NCBI GenBank assembly: GCA_043557195.1
Contig: CP121314.1
Coordinates: 806,001-870,000, forward strand
Source of the DNA: Jejuia sp043557195
Lineage (GTDB): Bacteria > Bacteroidota > Bacteroidia > Flavobacteriales > Flavobacteriaceae
Direction: 5' to 3'
Length of the DNA stretch: 64,000 bases
Shown: positions 37,985 to 48,101 of the stretch, one piece after another
Numbering within the stretch: position 1 is the stretch's first letter
Layout of the letters: each line of letters begins with the position of its first letter
Program-made: the position numbers and the translations under genes
Notes under the pieces: model-generated
The model's database searches: none
Told to the model about the DNA's origin: nothing
The model's input: the letters and a program-made list of their open reading frames with translations, nothing else

Positions 37985-39084
37985 TTAAAGTTTTTGTACT
38001 TCTTCAGCACCAGGATGTGCATAATCTTCATCTAAAACTGTTACTTTAACAGTTTTATTTTCATAGGTTACATCTATAGGAACCAATGTTAACCCTTGCT
38101 TATTTATGGTGTAAGCAGTATCACTTAAATCCATAGTTTTAGCTTCCTCTGGATTAAGTGGCGGTTTATTAGCATTATAAAAAGCTGTACACCACCAGTT
38201 GCCGTTTTTATCTTTAAAAGGTGTGCCGTGACCTAAAAACCGTCCTGCAAATTTGCGCTCATCATAAGGCCCTGTAATTTTATCAGCAACACTGTAGTAT
38301 AAATTGTAAGTACCGTGACGCATAGTATCAGTACTCCAAGCGGTTCCGAATAACACATATTTATCTTTCACTTTTATGATATATGCGCCTTCATGCCCCA
38401 TTTTTCTATCAGAAGGTCCTATATGAACTGGCTTACCATCAAATCCACTAAAGTCTTTTTTTAATGGAGTTATTTCTGCTATTTTGTCAACCAGCCATGG
38501 TTGATCACCATCTATAAAAATTGAAGGATCGTGATGTCTACCAAAATGGGCTCCAAATGGTTCCGTAAAAGGCCCTTTAAGTTCTGTGCTTCAGACAGCA
38601 TCAAATTTGCAGTTCCTTGATTGCTTGTGTAAAGAACAACCCATTTATTGTTTATAAAATGAATTTCGGGAGCCCAAATCATAGCTGATTTTACCCCATG
38701 TTTATTTTCTTTAGACACAGCTCTTTTTTCCATCTTTTGCCCCCATATAGATTCGCTAGTAGTCCAAATTACCCCTAAAGATTCCCAGTTCAATAAATCT
38801 TTACTTCTATAAACTTCTATACCCCCTTTTGGGGCATCTAATTTTAAATTCTCTCTTTGCCTTGTACAAGAAAGGTAATAATACCCGTCTGGATTTAGTT
38901 GAATAAAAGGGTCACGCATCCAAATACCATCCATAACATGAACCGCCTTGTTATGTTTATCAATTACAGACAATTCTTTTGATTCATTATTTTGCTCTGA
39001 TATTTCAACAGTTTCCTTTTTTTCTGATTTACAAGACAAAAGCATTATTAAAACTGCTACTAAATATGTTAAATTAACCTTCAT
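37985..39084 (-). pseudogene. GH43-like lipoprotein gene broken by a one-base frameshift
   Basis: Two adjoining frames form one GH43-like protein. The first (39084 to about 38583) has the lipobox MLLSC, the Asp in WMRDPFIQL and runs to MLSEAQNLKG, then ends falsely at 38512. The second frame continues with PFTEPFGAHFG, HHDPSIFID and MGHEGAYIIK down to the stop at 37985, so the second Asp and the Glu are encoded there. One base is missing around 38572-38581, near the run ggccctttaa. The paralogue at 29721-30896 is intact and gives the expected junction. It could be a recent mutation, a sequencing error in a homopolymer, or programmed slippage. Codons after the break remain free of stops, which argues for a recent event. 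Confidence 0.85.
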
Positions 39085-39086
39085 TT

Positions 39087-40718
39087 TTAATTTGTATTTA
39101 TTGCCCTAATATTTTTAGTACGTTTTACTTTTTCTAAATTTTTCCCATCATCATCTATATAATATTCTTCTCTATCTGTTGGCAGCATCCAACCTTCAGG
39201 AAAAGGCTCTCCTGCCATGTATCTATCGTACAAAAAGCTATTTTTCGTAAGATGATATTTTTGCTCGTAAATATGTCCGTAACCCATCATACGCAAGTCG
39301 TTTTGTTCTAACAATTTTGCTTCCATATCCTTTTCAAATTCATTTTTAATTTTAGAATACAATGGATTTGATGCTAGATTAGTTAAACAATAAGGATCGG
39401 TTTTTAAATCGTAAAGCTCATAAATAGGGCGTTTACCAAAATTGAGTTGCCAAAAATGTTTGTCTATATTTTCTCTGCGAAGATTTAGAAGTAATGTTTT
39501 AACAGGGCTACTATCTACATTTAAATATCCTAATTCTGGATTTCCAGATGGCCATCTGCTGGTTTCATAATTTTTAAGAAATAGCATATTATTTCTAAAC
39601 ATCCCACGAATAGGATAACCTTGATCTTGTGGGCGACCTGTATCATGGCGTTCTTTTCCAACTAAAACAAAATTTCTATCGACGTCAATACTACCAGATT
39701 TTTCAGAAGCAATTAAATTTAAGATACTTTTTCCGGGTGAAGGATACATACCTGAAGCTTTCCAATCTATTCCAGCAACTTCTAAAAGTGTTGGTGCCAT
39801 ATCAATAAAACTTACATAATCATCTACGGTTCGGTTGGGAACTGTCATTTTCTTTTTCCAAAGTATAGCTAATGGTACATGATTAGCAGTTTCGTATTGT
39901 TGCCCTTTTACGCGAGGAAATGGCATCCCTTGATCAGACGTTACAATAACGAATGTATTTTCCAATTGACCGCTATATTCTAAACATTTCATGATACGTG
40001 CGATATGATTATCGGCGTATTCAATTTCGTAAGCATAGTCCAATAAATCTTGTCGAACCACTAAAGAATCTGGCCAGTACTTGGGTACTTCATTAATCAT
40101 TTCTGGTATTTTCCCTCCTAGCTTTTCGCCTGAACCAAATTCGTATTTTCTATGTGGTTCATGAAAACCGACCCAAAAACTCCATGGCTTATTCTTTGGA
40201 ACTTCACTTAAAAAAGTCTCAAAGTTTTTAGCATAATCCTTTGGGGAAATTGCTGTAGTTGGGGCTTCAAGTTTATGAATATTAAAAGGCTCACCCATAA
40301 CAAGCCGTTCTTCTCCTGATTCCGTCAACGTTTTTCCTGGCACATAACCTTTACCTGTAAACCCTGTAAAATAACCGTTTTCTAAAAGTACTTCTTGATA
40401 GGTTTTAAATTGGGGCGGAAAATATATATAATGATTTGCCGCAGCATCAAGTTGCCACGAGTTTCTGCCAGTAATTAGGCTTGCTCTAGATGGTGAGCAT
40501 TTAGCATTTGGTGTGTAAGCATTGTTAAATAAAACTCCTTCTTTGGCTATAGCATCAAATGCAGGGGTATTTACATAACTACTCCCGTAGGCACTCATAT
40601 CTAAACCAGCATCGTCTAATATTAAGAATAGAATATTCGGCCGTTTATCCTCAATTTGTGTAAAACCAAAGTTAAAAACATTTAAAAAAGCCGTTAATAT
40701 GATATAATACCTCTTCAT
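39087..40718 (-). CDS. S1 sulfatase, heparan-N-sulfatase-like, periplasmic
   Basis: A 543-residue sulfatase with CSPSR (Cys74), metal site ILFLILDDAGLDM and distal VIVTSDQGMPFPRVKGQQYE. These and GRNSWQLDAAANHYIYFP resemble the sulfamidase-like branch of S1. The signal peptide MKRYYIILTAFLNVFNFGFTQ lacks a lipobox. Its paralogue is 41743-43362; the two stand on either side of the beta-helix gene 40719-41735. The stop lies two bases before the frameshifted GH43 start, and the start abuts the beta-helix stop. Substrate is presumably a sulfated glycan residue; an N-sulfate is not required by the sequence. Confidence 0.94.
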   Translation of the reverse strand: MKRYYIILTAFLNVFNFGFTQIEDKRPNILFLILDDAGLDMSAYGSSYVNTPAFDAIAKEGVLFNNAYTPNAKCSPSRASLITGRNSWQLDAAANHYIYFPPQFKTYQEVLLENGYFTGFTGKGYVPGKTLTESGEERLVMGEPFNIHKLEAPTTAISPKDYAKNFETFLSEVPKNKPWSFWVGFHEPHRKYEFGSGEKLGGKIPEMINEVPKYWPDSLVVRQDLLDYAYEIEYADNHIARIMKCLEYSGQLENTFVIVTSDQGMPFPRVKGQQYETANHVPLAILWKKKMTVPNRTVDDYVSFIDMAPTLLEVAGIDWKASGMYPSPGKSILNLIASEKSGSIDVDRNFVLVGKERHDTGRPQDQGYPIRGMFRNNMLFLKNYETSRWPSGNPELGYLNVDSSPVKTLLLNLRRENIDKHFWQLNFGKRPIYELYDLKTDPYCLTNLASNPLYSKIKNEFEKDMEAKLLEQNDLRMMGYGHIYEQKYHLTKNSFLYDRYMAGEPFPEGWMLPTDREEYYIDDDGKNLEKVKRTKNIRAINTN

Positions 40719-41735
40719 TTATTCGAAACAGTTATAACTATTTTGATGTCTTTTAGTTCCGCAAATAATTAAATTATTATTGCCAATATTTCGCCTTTTC
40801 GAGTATTGCTCTACATTAATTTTCGCACTCGAAATTGTTCCGTTTAACGTCATAGTTTTATCCCAAAGACTAACAAAAACGGCATTTTTGTTTTCAACCT
40901 CTAAACCATCAATATTTATTGTGATATTGAATTTGCCTTTCCGCCCAGAAATAACAGCATTATCAGAACTTCTACGTCCAGAATCACCATAAACTTTGAT
41001 ATTTTTAAAATTACATACCGCCCCATCACTATAATTACCCCAACCCAATTGAATAGGTACTGCATTATCGCGCATCTTTATAATGCAATTAGAAACATCA
41101 TAACTGAAATAAGTTTTAAATACATCGTCTCCACACTCAAAATAACAGTCATCTACAGTTGATCCATTGCCACCGCAAAAACCATCACTATGATTTTGGT
41201 GTCCTTCTCGGGTATCTATAAAATCACAACTTTTTACATGAATTACTGGTCCAAAACCGCGCACAAAATATGAGAACGGATTTAAAATTGTTAGATTTTT
41301 GAGTATCATAACACCATCAAAATTTTGCAATTGTGCATAATACCATTCTTTTAAGTCTTGACCTCCAGGGTTATTTTTATCGGCCCAAGCCTCAATGTTA
41401 GTTCCAAAAATTATAGATGTTTTTCTATCTTCTCCTAAAATTTCAATATCAGAAAACGTATGAAACGCTCCCGTAACTGTAACATCTTTACATATAATTA
41501 TTTTTTTTACTCCTTTTGGCACTCTCCAAAAATGATTTTTCTGATCGTTTTCTGAATCATTACCTACTCCAATTTTATTTTCAAAATCTATTATACCAGT
41601 GCTTTCAAAAGTTAGGGTTTTTGAACTAATATCCCATTTGATTTTCCCTGTATAGCTCTTTTCTAATTTTGAAACTGACTGACTAAAACCAGAACAAAAT
41701 CCTAAAAAAAAGATTATTAAAAACGTTTTGCTCAT
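40719..41735 (-). CDS. Exported beta-helix protein with SDG...DD signature, candidate glycosidase
   Basis: A 338-residue exported protein. I prefer the ATG at 41735 (MSKTFLIIFFLGFCSGFSQ), which has an AAAGGAAG stretch before it, over one at 41750 that overlaps the upstream gene. The helix carries HSDGFCGG (Asp184) and YFECGDDVFKTY (Asp203-Asp204), the same signature as 30968-32029 and 48384-49898. There is no lipobox, so it is a soluble periplasmic or secreted member. It is sandwiched between two paralogous sulfatases. The closeness to 30968 (same FHTF, GEDRKTSI and VPIQLGWGNYSDG segments) shows duplication within the locus. Family unassigned; hydrolysis is inferred from the acid layout. Confidence 0.7.
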   Translation of the reverse strand: MSKTFLIIFFLGFCSGFSQSVSKLEKSYTGKIKWDISSKTLTFESTGIIDFENKIGVGNDSENDQKNHFWRVPKGVKKIIICKDVTVTGAFHTFSDIEILGEDRKTSIIFGTNIEAWADKNNPGGQDLKEWYYAQLQNFDGVMILKNLTILNPFSYFVRGFGPVIHVKSCDFIDTREGHQNHSDGFCGGNGSTVDDCYFECGDDVFKTYFSYDVSNCIIKMRDNAVPIQLGWGNYSDGAVCNFKNIKVYGDSGRRSSDNAVISGRKGKFNITINIDGLEVENKNAVFVSLWDKTMTLNGTISSAKINVEQYSKRRNIGNNNLIICGTKRHQNSYNCFE

Positions 41736-41742
41736 GCTTCCT

Positions 41743-43362
41743 TTATTCATTTTTAGGTTTTGGAATTATTACTTTTCCAAGTGTATTACCATCGCCATCA
41801 ACATAAACGGGTTCATAATCACTTTCAATTACCCAACCTGCTTTTGGCTTTTTACCTGCCATAAAATCTTCGTAAAAGTTTTTTCCTCCAGAAAGCGGAT
41901 GTTGCTCGTATAAATGCCCAAATTCTTGCATACGTAAATCCTTTTGTTCTGTAAGTTTCGTTTCCATTTCTGATTTTAATTCATTTTTTATTACAGAAAA
42001 TGATTTATTACCTGCTAAATTATCTATACAATATGGGTCGGTTTTTATATTATAAAGCTCTTCGTTAGGACGCTTTCCAAAATTTAGTTTCCAATAATAT
42101 TTATCTTGTCCTGCCCTTCGCATATTTAAAATTGATGTTTTGGTTGCTCCAGCATCTGTGTTTAGGTAACCCGTTTCAGGATTCCCAGAAGGCCATCTAT
42201 CTATCTCATAATTTTTGATGTATAACATAGAATCCTTATAAATACCGCGAATAGGATAACCTACATCGTTTGGTCGTCCTGTATCATGGCGTTCTTTTCC
42301 AACCAATACATAATTTCTTTCTGGTTCAATTTGTCCAGACTCATCAGAAGTTATCATATTCATGATACTTTTTCCTGTAGCAGGATGCATTCCCGAGGCT
42401 CGCCAATCAATACCTGCTGCTTCTAAAATAGTTGGCGCTAAATCTATAAAACTCACATAATCTTCAATAACCCGTCCTTTTGAAATCATTTTACCTTCCC
42501 ACAAAATAGCCATGGGTACATGGTTGGCGTGTTCATATTGATTACCTTTTACTCGAGGAAATGGCATGCCATGATCGGATGTTAAAATAACTAAGGTGTT
42601 TTTAATGAGGTTTTTATCTCGAAGTGTTTGAATTATTTTTTGAACATGGCTATCAATATATTCAATCTCGTAGGCATAGTCTAGCAAGTCGTTTCTTGTA
42701 AATTCATTATCTGGCCAATACTTAGGAAAATCGGTTATCATACCCAGAGTTTTCTTCCCTAATTTTACCCCAGTTCCGTATTCATATCCACGGTGAGGTT
42801 CTAAAGATCCAACCCAAAAACTCCAAGGTTTATTTTTAGGTGCTTTGTTTAAGAAGTCAACAAAATTAGCATGGTAATCATTATTTGTAATACCAGTTGT
42901 AGGCGGATTTAATTTTTTACTATTAAAAGAAGGCCCCATTACATGCCTTTGGCTGCCATCTTCATTTAAAGTTTGTCCAGGCATGTAGCCTTTACCTGTA
43001 TGCCCAGTGGTGTACCCGTTTTCTAAAAGAACTTCTTGATAGGTTTTAAATTTTGAAGGAAAATATATAAAATGATTTGCAGCCGCATCTAGTTGCCATG
43101 AATTTCTCCCCGTCATTACTGCTGAACGTGAGGGTGCGCACTTTGCATTGGGGGTATAAGCTCTATTAAAAAGCATTCCTTGTTTTGCCAAATTATCAAA
43201 CCCTGGTGTTTTTACATAGGTGCTACCATAAATACTCATATCTAACCCTGCATCGTCCATCATTATGAACAATATATTTGGTTTTTGAGTATTTTGCTGA
43301 GCACAACTACTTAAAAAAAGCATTGTTACTAAAAGCGATAATAGCGCCTTAGTTTTTATCAT
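41743..43362 (-). CDS. S1 sulfatase, heparan-N-sulfatase-like, lipoprotein
   Basis: A 539-residue sulfatase with CAPSR (Cys75), metal site ILFIMMDDAGLDM and distal VILTSDHGMPFPRVKGNQYE. The lipobox is Cys20 (LFLSSC). It is a paralogue of 39087-40718 along its whole length (GRNSWQLDAAANHFIYFP, GKERHDTGRP). Differences are the anchor, which the copy lacks, and scattered loops. Its start overlaps the end of the GH27 gene by 14 bases, so the two are translationally linked. A pair of anchored and soluble versions of one activity, or two related specificities, is likely. Confidence 0.94.
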   Translation of the reverse strand: MIKTKALLSLLVTMLFLSSCAQQNTQKPNILFIMMDDAGLDMSIYGSTYVKTPGFDNLAKQGMLFNRAYTPNAKCAPSRSAVMTGRNSWQLDAAANHFIYFPSKFKTYQEVLLENGYTTGHTGKGYMPGQTLNEDGSQRHVMGPSFNSKKLNPPTTGITNNDYHANFVDFLNKAPKNKPWSFWVGSLEPHRGYEYGTGVKLGKKTLGMITDFPKYWPDNEFTRNDLLDYAYEIEYIDSHVQKIIQTLRDKNLIKNTLVILTSDHGMPFPRVKGNQYEHANHVPMAILWEGKMISKGRVIEDYVSFIDLAPTILEAAGIDWRASGMHPATGKSIMNMITSDESGQIEPERNYVLVGKERHDTGRPNDVGYPIRGIYKDSMLYIKNYEIDRWPSGNPETGYLNTDAGATKTSILNMRRAGQDKYYWKLNFGKRPNEELYNIKTDPYCIDNLAGNKSFSVIKNELKSEMETKLTEQKDLRMQEFGHLYEQHPLSGGKNFYEDFMAGKKPKAGWVIESDYEPVYVDGDGNTLGKVIIPKPKNE

Positions 43363-44845
43363 TTTCTAATTTTTTGAGTTTATATACCTTTACTCCGTGA
43401 GGCGGAATATTTGATGCTGATAATTTTTCTGTAAATACTCCATATACTTCTCCAGACCATATATCAGACACTTCATAAGTACCATCCCAATATTCCCAAT
43501 GAAAGTAAAAATCTAAATCCATTGGTTTTTTATCTAAATTGAAAAAAGCTATATATTTTTCTAATCCATCTTCGGATTCTGCTAACCAAATTCTATCTGT
43601 CCTTCCCATACCTTCATACACGAAATTTGCAGCTTGACGGTTATTTACACTCGATTGATTGATATTCAAAAGCGTTGTATTGGTCAACATATCGTAATCT
43701 TCTTGTGTGCTTGTAATAGGGTCACCTCCCCAAATCAGTGGTGATTTTGCAAAACTCCAAAGCGTAATCATTGTTTTTTGTTCTTCTCTTGTAAGATTAG
43801 AAAAATGCTCTGATTTACGTTCACCATCTTCATAACCTGGAAAATTGCTTAAGCATAAATTACCAATGGGAATCATGTCTAAATCTGGCCAAGTACCATC
43901 ACCAATATGCGGTTGCCAAGCATAAGCTAAATCAAACATGTGCTCAATTTTTTCCCACGAATCCCAAAAATCAATTGAAATTCTATATAAGTTTGCATTT
44001 GCTTCCATGTGGTTTGCATAACTTACAAACGATTCGCCACAAGATAAACTCAATACCATTGGGCGACCAGAATTATCAATTGCTTTTCTTATTAATTCAA
44101 TTTCTTTTGAATGATAGGTTGGCGCAGAAATATCATCAACTTTTACAAAATCAACTCCCCAATCTGCGTACATTTCGAAAAGTCCGTTATAATATTCTTG
44201 TGCTCCTGGTTTAAAAGGATCTACCCCATACATGTTATTGTTCCATTTACAAGTATCAAGGGTTTTGGCAATATCTTTTGCAAAATAAGGTGTTCCTTTT
44301 ATTGGCGTATTCGTTTCCACTGCTTGTCTAGCAATACCGCGCATGATATGAATGCCAAATTTCATTTTTTTGTTATGAAGATAATCGCCTATAGACTTAA
44401 ACCCATTTCCCCCTTTTGATGAAGGGAAACGGTTAACAGCTGGAAGCAACCTTCCAAATTCATCCATGTTTAAAACAGGGTATAATTTTCCGTTTCCATC
44501 ACGCGTTTGTTTTACAGGAAATGTTGTCCACTTGTTAGGATTCCATTGATCTGGCCCAGGATTAAACCAACAGAAATCAATTGTTGCCATATTGTATCCA
44601 TAAGGCAATAATTTACTTTCTAAAGAATCAACCGATTGTAAAAACTGTTTTTCTGTAACGGCACCATGGTAAGCGTCGTAACTGTTCCAACCCAAAGGAG
44701 GGGTTTTGGCAAAACTCTTAAAATTAATATCAGCAGATTTTTCAATTGTAGGTTCTTGCGATTCATTATTACATGAAAAAAATAGTATTGAAACTACAAA
44801 GACTAGTATTTTCGATTCTTGAATTATACGAGTATTTACAAACAT
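43349..44845 (-). CDS. GH27 glycosidase, lipoprotein (alpha-galactosidase / beta-L-arabinopyranosidase type)
   Basis: A 498-residue lipoprotein (lipobox Cys25 in ILFFSC). TPPLGWNSYDAYHG opens the barrel, the nucleophile is Asp237 in FVKVDDI and the acid/base is Asp292 in YRISIDFWD. A beta-sandwich ends in PHGVKVYKL. In alpha-galactosidases an Asp-Asp pair before Cys-Trp binds the sugar; here it is Asp90-Phe91 (IDFCW). GH27 also holds beta-L-arabinopyranosidases, so a sugar without C6 is possible given the arabinose genes. It is the first gene of the long chain, behind a 319-base divergent region with a shared element at 44898. Release of galactose is the main alternative, but no galactose route is near. 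Confidence 0.9.
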   Translation of the reverse strand: MFVNTRIIQESKILVFVVSILFFSCNNESQEPTIEKSADINFKSFAKTPPLGWNSYDAYHGAVTEKQFLQSVDSLESKLLPYGYNMATIDFCWFNPGPDQWNPNKWTTFPVKQTRDGNGKLYPVLNMDEFGRLLPAVNRFPSSKGGNGFKSIGDYLHNKKMKFGIHIMRGIARQAVETNTPIKGTPYFAKDIAKTLDTCKWNNNMYGVDPFKPGAQEYYNGLFEMYADWGVDFVKVDDISAPTYHSKEIELIRKAIDNSGRPMVLSLSCGESFVSYANHMEANANLYRISIDFWDSWEKIEHMFDLAYAWQPHIGDGTWPDLDMIPIGNLCLSNFPGYEDGERKSEHFSNLTREEQKTMITLWSFAKSPLIWGGDPITSTQEDYDMLTNTTLLNINQSSVNNRQAANFVYEGMGRTDRIWLAESEDGLEKYIAFFNLDKKPMDLDFYFHWEYWDGTYEVSDIWSGEVYGVFTEKLSASNIPPHGVKVYKLKKLENDKN

Positions 44846-45164
44846 TTTCTATTCATTAATTGTAAAGTATAAAGTTCACATATAAACATACATTTGCATT
44901 GCTCTAATGTGTATATTGAGAATCTTTTTGTTCTATTTTCAAGAAAATCTTATCTAATTACTCAATCTATGATTTGGATGAATTGGTTTTGATTTCCTAT
45001 TAGGGCTCTTGAAAAGACACGCTTCAACAACACATGTATCTTTAGTTTTTTTATTACTATGTCATTGCATTATTGATATTCATTTAATAAATACTAAATA
45101 GCAAAACATATAAACAAATACGTCATTGAATATTACGAAGCCATAATAACTTGTAGAAGTACAA
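44846..45164. promoter_or_regulatory. Divergent intergenic region, shared element at 44898-44913
   Basis: This 319-base stretch separates the GH27 gene (-) from the T9SS protein gene (+) and holds no gene that I can support. ATTGCTCTAATGTGTA at 44898-44913 equals the element at 8304-8319 but for one base, and lies about 53 bases upstream of the minus-strand ATG. Between it and that ATG a TACTTTAC box resembles a -7 element on the minus strand. A short TTGTA/TACAA hairpin sits directly before the plus-strand ATG at 45165. Regulation by an HTCS is inferred. Confidence 0.4.
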
Positions 45165-46469
45165 ATGATAAAAGTCATAATGTTAAATAAATACTCAAAA
45201 ATAATACCTCTGATAGCTTTTGCAGTAGGGCTGAATATATCTGTTCAGGCGTCTAACAATAATAAACTTAACATATTTAGTACTTCAAAAACAAATACCA
45301 CTATTTCAAAAACTGAAAGTTTATATTTACCTCCTGAGGACATTACACTAACGGCTACTGTTAATGACTGTAATACAGTTGAACTAAATTGGAACGATAC
45401 AGATGGAGAAACAGAGTACAGAATAAGAAGAAAAATAAGTGGTGAAGCTACATTTACAAACATAACCGATGTTCCTGCAAATGTAACATCATACATTGAT
45501 GGCACCGCTTCTGGTAATACTAACTATATATACATGGTAAGACCGTTACTAGACAATATTGCTGTAGCACTTTCCAACCAACCCTCCGTAACTACTCCAG
45601 AGTGTGAAGATGGTGGGAATAATAATGAAAGTAACTGTCCTTCATACGGTGATGATAACGGTTTAGTAATTATGGAGACCGAATTCACACAATCAAATCT
45701 TGGTTTATGGGTTAAAAAAACTGATGTTACAGGTTATACTGGTTCGGGTCATTTGGAATTTACAGGTAACAATCAAGCGAGTGGTCCTCCAAACTCGGCA
45801 TTAACCTATACTTTTACTATTACCAATGGGGGCTTGTATCGATTACTTATTAAAGGTAGAAAACGTTTAGATGGTGCAGAGCCAGATAAAAGCAACGACT
45901 GCTATGTGAAACTAGCTGGTGATTTTGACGAAAGTCCTAATGCTAACGATGTACACAATGGTGATGCTCTTGAAGCCGATTTGCGCAGAAATGTTAAGTT
46001 TTTTGGCGGAAATGCAAATGGTTGGGGATGGGCTCAACAATTGGATTTGGGAGGTCATGATAATAAAAGAAATGCCGTTTATACATTAAAAAGTGGAAAA
46101 ACTTATATGTTAACCATACATGGTCGTTCCAAAAATTTTAATATTGATAAAATTGTGTTTTATAAAACCACAGATTACACGATAAATTCTGCAAAAAATA
46201 CTACTTATAATGCTTCCGAAACTTGTGCGTCAAATTTGTCTACAAATAAAGCTCTTTTTAGAACTATAAAAGTTTATCCAAATCCAGTTAAAGATGTTAT
46301 AAATATTTTGGATTTTGATGGGGAAGAACAAATAAAAATTTATGATTTGTCAGGAAAATTAATACTTCTAGAAGAAGCTAAATCCAAGGTTGACGTTTCA
46401 AATTTTAAATCTGGGCTTTATCTACTTAAACTTGGCAATGATAAAATAGTTAGATTTTTAAAACACTAA
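45165..46469 (+). CDS. Secreted FN3 / carbohydrate-binding-like protein with T9SS sorting domain
   Basis: A 434-residue secreted protein (a second ATG at 45180, MLNKYSKII, gives a similar signal peptide). A fibronectin-III-like domain spans about residues 55-145 (LTATVNDCNTVELNWND). A beta-sandwich of the CBM6/35-like kind spans about 160-330 (VIMETEFTQSN to FNIDKIVFYK). A T9SS type A tail follows (IKVYPNPVKDVINIL to KIVRFLKH). No catalytic motif is visible. It probably binds the polysaccharide at the cell surface and delivers it to the enzymes. It is one of three plus-strand genes in the window and has its own promoter region. Confidence 0.8.
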   Translation: MIKVIMLNKYSKIIPLIAFAVGLNISVQASNNNKLNIFSTSKTNTTISKTESLYLPPEDITLTATVNDCNTVELNWNDTDGETEYRIRRKISGEATFTNITDVPANVTSYIDGTASGNTNYIYMVRPLLDNIAVALSNQPSVTTPECEDGGNNNESNCPSYGDDNGLVIMETEFTQSNLGLWVKKTDVTGYTGSGHLEFTGNNQASGPPNSALTYTFTITNGGLYRLLIKGRKRLDGAEPDKSNDCYVKLAGDFDESPNANDVHNGDALEADLRRNVKFFGGNANGWGWAQQLDLGGHDNKRNAVYTLKSGKTYMLTIHGRSKNFNIDKIVFYKTTDYTINSAKNTTYNASETCASNLSTNKALFRTIKVYPNPVKDVINILDFDGEEQIKIYDLSGKLILLEEAKSKVDVSNFKSGLYLLKLGNDKIVRFLKH

Positions 46470-46691
46470 GTATTTTTTAGTCGAAAAAATTTAATCTATC
46501 ATAATCTTTATTGTCATAAACATAAAACATTGACTTTTTTAACTGAATAGCAATTTTATAATTGAAAGATTGTTATTTTTCTGATTAATGAACATCTATT
46601 AAATCTATTAATTCATTAAAATTACCTTGAATGCAGAATGACTTTTTTATTTGGTTAATAAAGCTTGTAAGCATTGCAATAAAATGAAAAA

Positions 46692-48101
46692 CTAATGCCT
46701 ATTAAAATGGTTACCTTTTTTTTGAGCATTAAACTCTTTCTTGGTATCTATTGATGCTCCAGGATCTCCTTGCTTTTGCATCCAATTAGCAAGTTCTTTT
46801 GCAAGTTCTTTTTTAATAGAGGTATATTCTTCTTTTTTAGCTAGATTATTTCGTTCATACTTATCTTTTGCTGGCTCAAAAAGCTCTTCTTCTGGACGAA
46901 GCATATAACCAGATACTATTTGTAAATTTTTATCATCTTCAATAATATTTAACATCCAAGAAGGCCAATAACTAGTATGCTCTGGTAAGCCCATGAGGTG
47001 TTTTTCAATATACATATTCTCACTATTCAAGTTTGATATATAATGAAACTTACCGTTTGTTATAGAACGGATGGGGTATGGTGGCCCTTCTGGGTAGTTG
47101 TTGTGCATAAAATAAGCATATTCTCTATGCTTATCCTTTTTTCCTTGTAAAACATGTAAAAAGCTAGAGCCATCAAAAATGTCTGTGGGTTTTCCTCCAG
47201 CTGCATCTATTAGCGTTGGTAACACATCACAGTATTGTATTAGCGCATCTGTACGTTTTCCTGGGGTTATTACTCCATTCCATTTTACAACAAACGCTGT
47301 TTTAACTCCATTTTCGTAATTCGTCCACTTACAATATGGAAATTGAGAACCTTGTTCTGATGTAAAAATAATAATGGTATCATCATAAATGCCTGCCTTT
47401 TTTAACATATCTAAGGTTTTACCCACTTGTTCATCTAACACTTCAACCTCTGCTAAATATTTGGCATATTCTCTTCTGGTTTCTTTAGTATCGACCATGT
47501 ATGGCGGTATTTTTAAAGAATCTAAATTAAAATGTGATGGATCTCCAACCGTCCACGGTGCATGGGGTGTAGTTAAAGCTGTAACTAAGCAGAACGGTTG
47601 TGCTTTATCCCTAGTAACAAAATCGAACATCCCTTTAGGGTCATATTTAGAGGTTTCACTAACGCAGTTACGCTCTACACCTGGCACCATTTCAAAAGGG
47701 AATACCGCTTTTGGCTGAATATGTGTTTTACCCGCTATACCCGTTCTATATCCCAACTTTCCTAAACGCTGTACGATACTTTCTGTGCCGGTTCTTGCAT
47801 TAGCATGATTCCAACACACCCCATTATTTACTGGTTGCATTCCGGTAAACAACTCAGATCGGCTAGGTGTACACATAGACATGGTAACATAGGCTTTATT
47901 GAATGTTAAACCTTCTGAAGCTAGTTTATCTATAGCTGGGGTTTTTACATTTTGGCCACCGTAAAGTGATAAATCGTTATGTGTACAATCGTCTCCAATA
48001 ATTATGACAATATTGGGTTTCTTGTTTTTTTGTGCATTAACTTTATTATAAAAAAATATAGAAACACAACTTATTATTACTGTAAGTTTTAGAATCTTCA
48101 T
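46692..48101 (-). CDS. S1 sulfatase, periplasmic
   Basis: A 469-residue sulfatase with start MKILKLTVII at 48101, which gives a clean signal peptide; the frame is open further upstream, but that part encodes the tail of another sulfatase. The maturation motif is CTPSR (Cys77), with metal site IVIIIGDDCTHND and distal FTSEQGSQFPYCKWTNYENG. These recall heparan-N-sulfatase or choline-sulfatase-like members of S1. The C-terminal tail is basic (KKEFNAQKKGNHFNRH). It converges on the T9SS protein gene, with 222 bases between that hold no gene I can support. Confidence 0.92.
   Translation of the reverse strand: MKILKLTVIISCVSIFFYNKVNAQKNKKPNIVIIIGDDCTHNDLSLYGGQNVKTPAIDKLASEGLTFNKAYVTMSMCTPSRSELFTGMQPVNNGVCWNHANARTGTESIVQRLGKLGYRTGIAGKTHIQPKAVFPFEMVPGVERNCVSETSKYDPKGMFDFVTRDKAQPFCLVTALTTPHAPWTVGDPSHFNLDSLKIPPYMVDTKETRREYAKYLAEVEVLDEQVGKTLDMLKKAGIYDDTIIIFTSEQGSQFPYCKWTNYENGVKTAFVVKWNGVITPGKRTDALIQYCDVLPTLIDAAGGKPTDIFDGSSFLHVLQGKKDKHREYAYFMHNNYPEGPPYPIRSITNGKFHYISNLNSENMYIEKHLMGLPEHTSYWPSWMLNIIEDDKNLQIVSGYMLRPEEELFEPAKDKYERNNLAKKEEYTSIKKELAKELANWMQKQGDPGASIDTKKEFNAQKKGNHFNRH

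Noticed and set aside
46470..46691. Possible bidirectional terminator between convergent genes
   Set aside because: A short A/T palindrome (TTTTTTAGTCGAAAAAA) is present but too weak to call.
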